Below, one piece after another: positions 26,940 to 34,534 of a DNA stretch of 64,000 bases. A program made the position numbers and the translations under genes. Under the pieces are notes generated by a model, which worked only from the letters and a program-made list of their open reading frames with translations, did no database searches and had not been told where the DNA came from. The DNA comes from Saccharibacillus brassicae (GTDB lineage Bacteria > Bacillota > Bacilli > Paenibacillales > Paenibacillaceae), in the NCBI RefSeq assembly GCF_006542275.1, contig NZ_CP041217.1:3474501-3538500 (forward strand), written 5' to 3'. Position 1 is the first letter of the stretch. Every line of letters begins with the position of its first letter.

Positions 26940-27944
26940 ATGGAACGTGAATTGACCCTGGAGATTGTGCGTGTGACGGAACTCGGTGCGCTGGCGGCGG
27001 CGAAGTGGATCGGCAGAGGGGACAAAAACGCGGCGGACGGTGCGGCGACGACCGCGATTCGTTCGATGTTCGATTCCGTCTCCATCGACGGAACGGTCGT
27101 GATCGGCGAAGGCGAGATGGACGACGCCCCGATGCTGTACATCGGCGAGAAAGTCGGCAGCAAAGACGGTCCCGAAGTCGACGTGGCGGTCGATCCGCTC
27201 GAAGGCACGGAAGTCGTGGCGGCGGGTCTGCCCAACGCGCAGGCCGTTATCGCTATCGCGGAGAAGGGAAGCCTGCTGCATGCGCCCGACATCTATATGG
27301 AAAAGCTGGCCTGCGGCCCGGAACTTGCCGGCAAGCTGAGCCTGAACGACCCGGTCGAGCTGACGCTGCAAAAAGCGGCGCAGTATACGGGCCGTGCGCT
27401 GTCGGACCTGACCGTCATGGTGCTCGACCGCGAGCGCCACGCCGATCTGATCGCCCGCCTGCGCGGCGCCGGCGTCCGCATCAAGCTGCTTGGCCACGGC
27501 GACGTGGCCGGCGCGATCGCGGCCGCGCTGCCCGATAGCGGCGTGGACCTGTACCTCGGTTCCGGCGGTGCGCCGGAAGGCGTCCTCGCCGCGGCGGCGA
27601 TGCGCTGCCTCGGCGGCGACATGCAGGGCCGCCTGCTGCCGGGCGGCCCGATCGAGTGGCAGCGCTGCGTCTCGATGGGCATCGCAGACCCTTCGCGCGT
27701 GCTGACGCTGACCGACATGGCCGGCACGGGCGACGTGCTGTTCGCCGCTACCGGCGTCACGAGCGGCGAGTTCCTCGACGGCGTCCGCCTGATCGGCAAG
27801 GACCGCGCCGAGACGCATTCCGTCATCATGCGGGCCAGCAGCCGCACGGTGCGCTATATCCGCAGCATGCACTACCTGCCGCTGAAGCGGTTCCCGGCCG
27901 GCTTGGCGGAACTGCCGCCGATCGGGCAGGCGGCTTCGCTGTAA
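26940..27944 (+). CDS. glpX: Class II fructose-1,6-bisphosphatase
   Basis: 334 residues of the GlpX family: Mg/Mn-dependent, hydrolyses fructose 1,6-bisphosphate to fructose 6-phosphate in gluconeogenesis. Metal- and substrate-binding patterns are visible: VIGEGEMDDAPMLYIGEKVG near residue 54 and DVAVDPLEGTEVVAAGLPNA near 81. The end has the substrate-site region ADPSRVLTLTDMAGTGDVLF. ATG 26940 is used because GGAGGG lies 7 bases upstream; ATG 26925 and 26934 are in frame. Its position after ccpN-yqfL places three gluconeogenic control genes together. Confidence 0.93.
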   Translation: MERELTLEIVRVTELGALAAAKWIGRGDKNAADGAATTAIRSMFDSVSIDGTVVIGEGEMDDAPMLYIGEKVGSKDGPEVDVAVDPLEGTEVVAAGLPNAQAVIAIAEKGSLLHAPDIYMEKLACGPELAGKLSLNDPVELTLQKAAQYTGRALSDLTVMVLDRERHADLIARLRGAGVRIKLLGHGDVAGAIAAALPDSGVDLYLGSGGAPEGVLAAAAMRCLGGDMQGRLLPGGPIEWQRCVSMGIADPSRVLTLTDMAGTGDVLFAATGVTSGEFLDGVRLIGKDRAETHSVIMRASSRTVRYIRSMHYLPLKRFPAGLAELPPIGQAASL

Positions 27945-27997
27945 GCCGCAAACGGCATTTTGCGGTTCGCCGCCAACATCCGTCTCCGCCGCTTCCC

Positions 27998-28031
27998 GCT
28001 CCGCCTTCCGGGCGGGGCTTTTTTTGCTTCG
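27998..28031 (+). terminator. Terminator after glpX
   Basis: GCTCCGCC, loop TTCC, GGGCGGGGC, followed by TTTTTTT. Confidence 0.8.
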
Positions 28032-28244
28032 GCCGCCGGTCCTGCCGCCGCACACCGCGATCGGTCGCCGCCGGCCGGCCGCTGGCCCGCCGTCTTGCCT
28101 CCGGCCAACAAAGTTTAGCCGCCAACAGACTATTTCGCGGGGCTTACAACGTTCCCCTGCGGCTATAATGTTTCTCTAGACCCACTGCCGACTGGCTTGT
28201 TATGATGGACAGCGTTCCGGAAATACGGGTGTGGAGGCAGGACC

Positions 28245-29114
28245 ATGGTCGATGTATACGAGAAAATCAAAGAGGGCGAGCGGGGAGCCTGGGTCAGCAT
28301 TTTTGCTTATCTGATCTTGTCCGCGCTCAAACTTTCGATCGGATATCTGTTTCTGTCCAGCGCGCTTCAGGCGGACGGATTGAATAACCTGACAGACATC
28401 GTGGCTTCGGTCGCGGTGCTGATCGGGCTCAAAATTTCGCGCAAACCGCCGGACGCGGACCATGCGTACGGCCATTTTCGCGCGGAGACGGTCGCGGCTC
28501 TGATCGCGTCCGTCATTATGGCGCTGGTCGGGTTCGAGGTGCTGGTCGGCGCGGCGCGAACGCTGACAACCGGCAGCGGCGAAGCGCCGCAGGCGTGGGT
28601 GGCCGCGGTAGCTCTGGCGTGCGCGATCGCGATGTACGGCGTGTACCGCTACAATCGCGACCTGTCGATCAAGACGGGCAGCCAGGCGCTGATGGCGGCG
28701 TCCAAAGACAATCTGTCCGATGCGCTTGTCAGCCTCGGCGCGGCGATCGGCATTCTCGGTTCGCAGCTCGGCCTGCCGTGGCTGGACGTCGTGACGGCAT
28801 TCGTCGTCGGCCTGATCATCTGCAAAACGGCGTGGGAGATTTTGCGCGATTCGCTGCATCGGCTGACGGACGGCTTCGACGAACAGGAACTGGCGGAGAT
28901 CCGCGGCACGATCGAAGGCATCAGCGGCGTCGAAGAAGTGCGGGAAGTCAAAGCGCGCGTCAACGGCAGCCAGACCGTGCTGGACGTCGTGGTCGAAGTG
29001 CCGCGCGACCTGAGCCTGGTGGAAGGACATGACATCGCCGACCGGATCGAAGCGGTGATGAAAGACAAGCACCAGATCCATTTCGTCAGCGTGCACGTGG
29101 AACCCAAGAATTGA
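28245..29114 (+). CDS. Cation diffusion facilitator (CDF) metal transporter
   Basis: 289 residues with six membrane helices and a C-terminal cytoplasmic ferredoxin-like metal domain (from about residue 205: GFDEQELAEIRGTIEGISGV). The family metal sites are present: HAYGHFRAETVAALI near 69 and the helix 5 pattern KDNLSDALVSLGA near 153-165, while helix 2 reads ADGLNNLTDIVASV. The DxxxN/D arrangement (N/D rather than H) suggests Mn2+ or Fe2+ as much as Zn2+, an inference. Exports cations by H+ exchange. ATG 28245 has GGAGG upstream and a TATAAT box at 28164-28169. Confidence 0.9.
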   Translation: MVDVYEKIKEGERGAWVSIFAYLILSALKLSIGYLFLSSALQADGLNNLTDIVASVAVLIGLKISRKPPDADHAYGHFRAETVAALIASVIMALVGFEVLVGAARTLTTGSGEAPQAWVAAVALACAIAMYGVYRYNRDLSIKTGSQALMAASKDNLSDALVSLGAAIGILGSQLGLPWLDVVTAFVVGLIICKTAWEILRDSLHRLTDGFDEQELAEIRGTIEGISGVEEVREVKARVNGSQTVLDVVVEVPRDLSLVEGHDIADRIEAVMKDKHQIHFVSVHVEPKN

Positions 29115-29131
29115 ACATGGATACGGCGGAA

Positions 29132-29336
29132 CAGCCGAACAGTGGAGGAGGCGAATAGTCTAAGGGGCGAACAGGCGAACAGGTGAACAGCGGAAGAGGT
29201 GAACAGCCGAACAGTGGAAGAGGCGAACAACCGAACAGTCTAAGGGGCGAACAGGCGAACAGGTGAACAGCGGAAGAGGTGAACAGCCGAACAGTGGAAG
29301 AGGCGAACAACCGAACAGTCTAAGGGGCGAACAGGC
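29132..29336. repeat. 80-bp tandem repeat, about 2.6 copies
   Basis: Copies start at 29132, 29204 and 29284. The unit begins CAGCCGAACAGTGGA and is itself built of shorter GAACAGGC and GAACAGCG blocks; the first copy lacks 8 bases (CAACCGAA). On the minus strand it would encode repetitive Leu/Phe/Cys/Ser peptides, which look spurious. Confidence 0.85.
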
Positions 29337-29371
29337 GTCGGCGGGACGCAAGGCGAAATAACGTCGGGAAA

Positions 29372-29545
29372 GCAGTTATTTGAGCCTGAAGTCTTCTTCT
29401 GGGCAAATAACTGCGTGACGACAACTAAATCGACCCTTTTTCCGTCAAACGGCTTTATTTTGCGAAGATAAGTGTCGTGTCGCAGTTATTTCGATAAATC
29501 CGGCTGAAAAGTATGAATTAAGTGTTGTCTCGCAGTTATTTTGAC
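29372..29545. repeat. Noncoding repeats with CGCAGTTATTT cores
   Basis: GCAGTTATTTG at 29372-29382 is matched by its exact complement CAAATAACTGC at 29404-29414, an 11-bp perfect inverted repeat. Two more direct copies, TCGCAGTTATTTCGA near 29480 and TCGCAGTTATTTTGA near 29530, follow. The element is related to the GCAGTTAATT repeats near 34.9 and 43.9 kb. Confidence 0.65.
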
Positions 29546-29547
29546 AT

Positions 29548-29823
29548 AATCGTCGTGATCGTCGTGATCGTCGTGATCGTCGTGATCGTCGTGATCGTCG
29601 TGATCGTCGTGATCGTCGTGATCGTCGTGATCGTCGTGATCGTCGTGGTCGTCGTGATCGTCGTGATCGCCGTGATCGTCGTGATCGTCGTGGTCGTCGT
29701 GGTCGTCGTGATCGTCGTGATCGTCGTGATCGTCGTGGTCGCCGTGGTCGCCGTGGTCGCCGTGGTCGCCGTGATCGTCGTGATCGTCGTGATCGCCGTG
29801 ATCGTCGTGATCGTTGTGATCGC
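29548..29823. repeat. 9-bp minisatellite (GTGATCGTC), about 30 copies
   Basis: Around thirty tandem copies of GTGATCGTC with only A/G and T/C changes (GTGGTCGTC, GTGATCGCC). It has no interruption in any frame: the plus strand reads Val/Ile repeats, the minus strand reads His-Asp repeats. The minus-strand frame 29875 to 29486 starts MDKHPVDPGDAVDTVDVGDH but has no ribosome site and sits next to a terminator. Confidence 0.9.
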
Positions 29824-29876
29824 CTACATCGACGGTGTCAACCGCATCGCCGGGATCGACTGGATGTTTGTCCATA

Positions 29877-29934
29877 TAAAAAAAGGATTTCGATTCTCTC
29901 CGCGCGGGGAGAGCCGAAATCCTTTTTTTTATTT
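29877..29934. terminator. Bidirectional terminator
   Basis: AAAAAAAGGATTTCG-ATTCTCTCC pairs with GGGGAGAG-CCGAAATCCTTTTTTTT. It ends the leftward MFS gene transcript at 29989 and can also stop rightward transcription. Confidence 0.85.
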
Positions 29935-29988
29935 AAAATGCGTGGTCTCGACGTTCTCGGACCCGTCCGAATCGATGCGCATATCTGC

Positions 29989-31221
29989 TCACGTATTCTC
30001 GACCGACTGCGGGCCGGCCAACCGTGCGGCGCGTCTGCGGTCGCTGCGTCCGACGTACAGAACGAGCAGGAAGCAGAGGAACAGCACGATCGCGGCGGAT
30101 ACGTACGGATAATTGATGTTGACGTCGAACAGGCTGCCGGCCACGATCGGTCCCGCGATATTGCCGAGACTGCTGTAGGCGGAGTTCAGACCGGCGGCAA
30201 AGCCCTGCTGATCGCCGGCGCGGCGGGAAATCTGGGTGCCGATCGCCGGACGCAGGATGTCGATCGCGAGGAACACGACGAACGTCACGGTCACGATCAG
30301 CCAGTATTGGTGCACGAACAGCGTCAGCAGTACGAACAGCGCGGCCGCGGCGAGGCAGACGGAGATGACCAACTGTTCGCCGAACCGGTTGAGCAGCCAG
30401 CCGAAGATCGTCGCCTGGACGACGGCTCCCGCGATCGAACCGAACGTGATGATGATCGCGATGTCGCGCGCGGTGAAGCCGAACTTGTGGTCGACGAACA
30501 AGCCGAACACGGTCTCGTAGTTGGCCAGTCCGAACGCGCTGACAAACACGATGATCAGACTGAGGAAATACGGCGTCCGGTACGACGTGAGCAGCTGCTT
30601 GAGCATACTGTCGCGTTTGCCGACCGACGCTGCGGCGATCTCGGCCCGGCGCTCCACGCTGAGCGATTCGGGCAGGACGAGCAGCGTCACGATGCCGGAG
30701 ATCAGGGCGGCGATACCGGCGGCGAAGAAAGGCACGCGAATGCCGAACTCGACGAGGAATCCGCCGATGCCGGGACCGATAATGAAGCCGGTCGTGATGG
30801 CGGCGTTGATGAAACCCATGCCTTTGGCGCGTTCTTCGTCGGACGTGATGTCGGCGGTATACGCCATGACTGCGGGCATGATCAGCGCGGCGCCGACGCC
30901 GCCGAGGATACGCGAGACGAACAGCAGCCACGGCGCGTTCGCCATGCCGAACAGGAATTCCGACACGGCGAAGATCAGCATGCCGGCGATGATGACTTTT
31001 TTGCGGCCGAGCTTGTCGGACAGGCGGCCGGCGACGGGCGAGCAGATCAGCTGCGAGACGGAGAACGTGGCGACGAGCAGGCCGACGACGCTGCCGCCGA
31101 TATGCAGCGTGTTCATGTAGGTCGGCATGATCGGCACGACCAGCCCGATTCCGGTAAAGACGAGGAAAATGTTGAACATGAGCAGCAGCAGGGCCGCCCG
31201 GTTGCGAAGCATCAAAGACAT
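29989..31221 (-). CDS. MFS drug:H+ antiporter (NorA/Bmr-like)
   Basis: 410 residues, 12 helices. It starts at ATG 31221 with AAGGAAC-like ribosome site. Helix 1 reads FNIFLVFTGIGLVVPIMPTY, the loop motif AGRLSDKLGRKKVIIAG follows helix 2 and GFIIGPGIGGFLVEFG is the antiporter motif C, as in NorA and Bmr. It probably exports amphiphilic drugs. A TetR gene lies upstream on the same strand, and the MFS promoter region holds a palindrome (31284-31301) that resembles the one at the TetR promoter. Confidence 0.9.
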   Translation of the reverse strand: MSLMLRNRAALLLLMFNIFLVFTGIGLVVPIMPTYMNTLHIGGSVVGLLVATFSVSQLICSPVAGRLSDKLGRKKVIIAGMLIFAVSEFLFGMANAPWLLFVSRILGGVGAALIMPAVMAYTADITSDEERAKGMGFINAAITTGFIIGPGIGGFLVEFGIRVPFFAAGIAALISGIVTLLVLPESLSVERRAEIAAASVGKRDSMLKQLLTSYRTPYFLSLIIVFVSAFGLANYETVFGLFVDHKFGFTARDIAIIITFGSIAGAVVQATIFGWLLNRFGEQLVISVCLAAAALFVLLTLFVHQYWLIVTVTFVVFLAIDILRPAIGTQISRRAGDQQGFAAGLNSAYSSLGNIAGPIVAGSLFDVNINYPYVSAAIVLFLCFLLVLYVGRSDRRRAARLAGPQSVENT

Positions 31222-31283
31222 GGGAAAGGTTCCTCCGTATTCATCATATGGGTGAAAAGTGGCGATACTTGTGAAAATTTGAA

Positions 31284-31301
31284 AGACTGAACGTTCGGTC
31301 T
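31284..31301. promoter_or_regulatory. Candidate TetR operator upstream of the MFS gene
   Basis: AGACTGAACGTTCGGTCT is an 18-bp palindrome with one mismatched pair. Its ACTGAAC/GTTC arms recur at the promoter of the TetR gene at 32041-32060. Confidence 0.6.
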
Positions 31302-31417
31302 GTAAAAAGACGGGCGGCTGCGGAAGGAGCGGGGCATGCTGCGCACCGACTCAAGCTGCCCTGGCTCGTTCCGCACCCGCTCACCGCGCGGCCTTTACCC
31401 ATTCGAGCCTTGCCGCA

Positions 31418-32023
31418 CTAAGCGTGCGGCGATTTGGCGAGGCCGTTCAGCAGGACGTCGATCGCGAGGCGGTACGTGGCCAGCGCTTCGTCGATGTTCG
31501 AGTTGTAGCGCCGCGAGAGTCGGCTCAGTCCGATGACGAGTCCTTCGAGCACGAGCGCGAGCTGTTGGGCGTCGCCCGCCCTGAATTCGCCGCTGTCCAT
31601 GCCGGACTGGATCAGGTTCTGGTTGAACCGCAGATGATCGGCCGTCATGGCGGACAATTTTTCCATAATATCGCTCTCGATCTCTCCGCCGAAAAACTCG
31701 TCCGCCGCCTGGGTCAAAGGGTGGTTGAGATCTTCGATCACGAGCAGCTCGGCGAAGCCGTGCATTTTCTCGGCGGCGCTGCCGTACAGATGCTGCTTGT
31801 CCAGCCATTTATCGAACCAATCCCGGTCCCACTCGTCGAGCAGGTACAGGAACAGACCTTCTTTGCTTTTGAAATGGTAATAAATATTGCCTTTGCTGCT
31901 CCCTGTCGCGGCGGTAATATCCTCGATCGAAGTCGCTTTGTAGCCTTTTTGCACGAAAAGATGCCGGGCCGCTTCGGCGATGCGTTTGCGCGTCTGCTCG
32001 CTCTGAAGCTGTTTTTTATTCAA
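31418..32023 (-). CDS. TetR/AcrR-family repressor of the MFS pump
   Basis: 201 residues. The helix-turn-helix is at about 25-50: KGYKATSIEDITAATGSSKG then NIYYHFKSKEGL, which is the QacR/AcrR-like pattern. The C-terminal bundle would bind a drug. The start is ATG 32023 with AGGTTAGCC upstream. A perfect-arm palindrome covers its own promoter (32041-32060), and a related palindrome precedes the MFS gene 196 bases downstream, so autoregulation plus control of the pump is likely. Confidence 0.92.
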   Translation of the reverse strand: MNKKQLQSEQTRKRIAEAARHLFVQKGYKATSIEDITAATGSSKGNIYYHFKSKEGLFLYLLDEWDRDWFDKWLDKQHLYGSAAEKMHGFAELLVIEDLNHPLTQAADEFFGGEIESDIMEKLSAMTADHLRFNQNLIQSGMDSGEFRAGDAQQLALVLEGLVIGLSRLSRRYNSNIDEALATYRLAIDVLLNGLAKSPHA

Positions 32024-32040
32024 AATGGCTAACCTCCGTT

Positions 32041-32060
32041 TACTGAACTTTCGTTCAGTA
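32041..32060. promoter_or_regulatory. TetR autoregulatory operator
   Basis: TACTGAAC and GTTCAGTA are exact inverse arms separated by TTTC, 18 bases upstream of the TetR start codon. Confidence 0.65.
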
Positions 32061-32109
32061 TCGTATCATATTTGCCACGAATTTGGCAATGGCGCAGCCG
32101 CATAGTCTT

Positions 32110-32138
32110 TTGCCGAACCGGCGCTTTTTTTCTATAAT
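32110..32138 (+). promoter_or_regulatory. Sigma-A promoter of the spermidine-synthase-like gene
   Basis: TTGCCG at 32110-32115 and TATAAT at 32133-32138 are separated by exactly 17 bases. The predicted start near 32145 excludes the upstream in-frame ATG and supports ATG 32203. Confidence 0.7.
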
Positions 32139-32202
32139 GGGAACAATGAGCACCCGATCAAGGCTTGGCCAAAAGCGAATCGGGCAGAGGGAGACGACAT
32201 CC

Positions 32203-32949
32203 ATGAAGCTGCTGCACCGCGAACGAGACGGGGGAAGCGTGATCAGCGTCTTTGAGACGCAGGAATTATACGGGGAAAAAGGCCGCTTTCGCGTGCTGGA
32301 ATTCGCCAACGGAGACGCGCAGGGCGCGCTCGATCTGGACGACCCGGAGCGGATCGTGCTGGAATATCCGCGGGCGATCGTGCATCTGATGGAGCAGAAC
32401 GATCCGGCGTTCGAGCGCGCTTTTGTAATTGGGCACGGCATTGGCACGATCTCGCGGCATTTTGCGGACCGGACGATCCGGACGGCGGAGATCAGCGCGA
32501 AAATGATCGAGTTGAGCCGGCTGTATTTCGGATACGACGGACAGGCGGAAGTCGGCGACGGGCGGGAACTGCTGGCGCTGGAAGCGGACGGTTCGCTGGA
32601 TTATATCGTGCTGGATGCTTTTACCGAAAAAGGCGTGCCGTGGCATCTGTTTACGCAGGAATGCTTCCAAACGGCGGCGGACAAACTCGACGAACGCGGC
32701 GCGATCCTTATCAACATGTTCGGCCGGGGCCGGCGCGACGTGCATACGGAAGCGGTCTGGGCGACGCTTGGCGACGTTTTTCCCCATGTCAAAGGCTTTG
32801 CGCTGCCGCAAGAAGATCCGCGCGATCCGATGAACCGGATTCTGGTCGGATCGCACAGACCCGTCGACGCGAAGCTGCGGCAGATGGCGGGCTTTGTCCG
32901 GGACGACCCGGAACGCGGCACGGTGCTGACGGACGAGATGTTCGGTTGA
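32203..32949 (+). CDS. Spermidine-synthase-like methyltransferase-fold protein
   Basis: 248 residues from ATG 32203 with AGAGGGAG upstream. The Rossmann core carries the aminopropyltransferase-like pattern: FVIGHGIGTISRHFADRTIR, TAEISAKMIELSRLYFGYDG, then DGRELLALEADGSLDYIVLD and AFTEKGVPWHLFTQECFQTA. The tetramerisation domain of true spermidine synthase is missing and the conserved catalytic residues are only partly kept, so it is probably not a polyamine enzyme. Such spermidine-synthase-like proteins are common in Paenibacillaceae and have no proven role. It precedes an uncharacterised gene by 50 bases. Confidence 0.8.
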   Translation: MKLLHRERDGGSVISVFETQELYGEKGRFRVLEFANGDAQGALDLDDPERIVLEYPRAIVHLMEQNDPAFERAFVIGHGIGTISRHFADRTIRTAEISAKMIELSRLYFGYDGQAEVGDGRELLALEADGSLDYIVLDAFTEKGVPWHLFTQECFQTAADKLDERGAILINMFGRGRRDVHTEAVWATLGDVFPHVKGFALPQEDPRDPMNRILVGSHRPVDAKLRQMAGFVRDDPERGTVLTDEMFG

Positions 32950-32998
32950 ACGGATTGAAGCGTGCCAAGCGGCGCAAGAAGCGAGAGGAGGGCTGGGC

Positions 32999-34132
32999 AT
33001 GTTGGCATTGGACGATTCCGCCTGGCAGCGGCTTATTACGGCTTACGGAGGCGGGCAAGAGGCGGCGGACCTGCTGCGGGAGCTGGAACCGGACGCGTCC
33101 GACGGCGAACGGCGCGAGGCTTTGATGGAGCTGCTGCTGCATCAAGGCACGATCTATACGGCGACGCTTGCGGCCGTGCCGCATCTGGCGCGCATGGCCG
33201 CGAACGCGGCGGACCCGCAGGTGCGGGCCGATCTGTACATCCTGTGCGGCTGGATGGAAGCGAGCCGGGAAGCGGGAGCAAATCCGCGCGATATCGCGTC
33301 TTCCGGCGAGTTCCGCAGGAAGCGGCAGCCGAAGCTTGAGGCCGAAATCGTCGAGCGGATTGCGCGGGGATACCGCGAGGGATTGGAGCGGCTGGGACGG
33401 TTGGGGCAGGCGGGCGGCGGTGCGGGTAGGGTGGAGGCCGCGGATGGCGGTGAGGAGCGGGCCGGGGCCGCGCATGGCGGTGCGGGGCCGGACGGGAATG
33501 GGGACGGCGGTGCGGAGCGGGCCAGGGCCGCGGAAGCTGAGCGAGGCGTGGAAAGGGCCGGTAATGCGTGTTGGGCGGAGGCCGAGGATGGCGGTGCAAG
33601 GCAGACGGAAGCCATGGATGGCGGTGAGGAAAGGGCCGGGGCCGCGGAAGCCGAGCGAGACTCGGAGGGTGATTCCGACGCCGTGTACCGGCTCGCGGCG
33701 CATGAAGCGTATGCCGGACGGACGAAGAATGCGCGTCTGCTGTTCCGTTTCCCGGAAGGCGAAGAATACGCCGGCGCCTGCCCGTCCTGCCAGGTGCCGT
33801 GGTACATCTGGCCGGAAGATCCGGAGGAAGGCGAAGAGTCGGGAGCGCCGGCGCGAAAAGAAAAGCGAAGTTCGTGGATCGTCCATGCGGAAGATCCGGT
33901 GTTCGTCCCCGCGCAGGTCGGGGGTTCGTCGCGGATTCGGCCGGTCGATGAAGCGGCAGGGCAGCCCGAATTGCGGGCGCTGGCGCGCGAAGCCGCCCGG
34001 TTCGGCGTTTATGCGACGGCAGACGCCGCCGCGTCGCTGGGCGGCCGGGTCGTCTGCCCGGCGTGCGGGACGGACGTTTCCGTATGGGAAGCGTTGACGG
34101 AGGACGCGGAGAGGAGCGAAGCGGGAGAATGA
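32999..34132 (+). CDS. HEAT-like protein with expanded Ala/Gly/Glu repeat and CxxC pairs
   Basis: 377 residues. The N-terminal 115 residues (LDDSAWQRLITAYGGGQEAA, LLHQGTIYTATLAAVPHLAR) resemble HEAT-repeat proteins often annotated as putative immunity proteins of toxin systems. Residues about 135-225 are a low-complexity expansion with recurring DGGEERAGAA blocks. The C-terminal part has two CxxC pairs (CPSCQ near 262, CPACG near 353), suggesting a zinc-binding fold split by an insert. ATG 32999 has GAGGAGGG upstream. It overlaps the next frame by ATGA, so the two are coupled. Function unknown. Confidence 0.75.
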   Translation: MLALDDSAWQRLITAYGGGQEAADLLRELEPDASDGERREALMELLLHQGTIYTATLAAVPHLARMAANAADPQVRADLYILCGWMEASREAGANPRDIASSGEFRRKRQPKLEAEIVERIARGYREGLERLGRLGQAGGGAGRVEAADGGEERAGAAHGGAGPDGNGDGGAERARAAEAERGVERAGNACWAEAEDGGARQTEAMDGGEERAGAAEAERDSEGDSDAVYRLAAHEAYAGRTKNARLLFRFPEGEEYAGACPSCQVPWYIWPEDPEEGEESGAPARKEKRSSWIVHAEDPVFVPAQVGGSSRIRPVDEAAGQPELRALAREAARFGVYATADAAASLGGRVVCPACGTDVSVWEALTEDAERSEAGE

Positions 34133-34534
34133 ATCAACATGAACCGAACCTGCCCAAGAAAAAAGGAATCGCAATCGTTCTGCTCGCGTACATGGGGCCG
34201 TATGCCTATTTGATGATGCTGCAAGATTATCAAGATCCGTCCCGGTTCGGCTGGATGTGTCTGATGGTCGGATGCGTGACGGTGCTGCTCGCCCTGATGG
34301 CGCGTGCATTCGATGTATCTGGTCGGCGTCGGCAATGTGTTATCGACCACGTTCTCTTATCGGTTGGTGCAAAGCATTCCCGGTTCGCGCTGGGAGAGAT
34401 TCTTCGAGCCGTTTCAGCCGAACCAGGCGCTGTGGATCTATGCCGGTGGGCTTCTGGCTGTGCAGATCGCCGCCCTGCTCGCCGCCCATCTGTTGGCCCG
34501 GCGCGGGAACGGCAGGAAGAGCACGAGTGAGTGA
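34129..34534 (+). pseudogene. Frameshifted small membrane protein
   Basis: Translation from ATG 34129 gives MNQHEPNLPKKKGIAIVLLA then two hydrophobic stretches ending ALMARAF near 34310, after which the frame turns into an Arg-rich nonsense sequence. The next frame over continues the membrane protein from about 34304 (MYLVGVGNVLSTTFSYRLVQ, then WIYAGGLLAVQIAALLAAHL) and ends at 34534. Joined, the two parts make a plausible four-helix protein of about 130 residues. A single-base indel near 34300-34312 explains this; a sequencing error is also possible. It is coupled to the preceding gene. Confidence 0.6.

Noticed and set aside
29086-29351. Minus-strand ORFs reading Leu/Phe/Cys/Ser repeats over the 80-bp repeat
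   Set aside because: Purely the translation of the tandem repeat; no start site and no conserved protein character.
29548-29823. CRISPR-like array
   Set aside because: The repeats are 9 bases and directly adjacent without spacers; no cas genes are near.
29486-29875. His-Asp repeat ORF on the minus strand as a coding gene
   Set aside because: There is no ribosome site, its start lies against a terminator T-run, and a 9-base repeat stays open in every frame by its nature. Kept only as a repeat with a finding.
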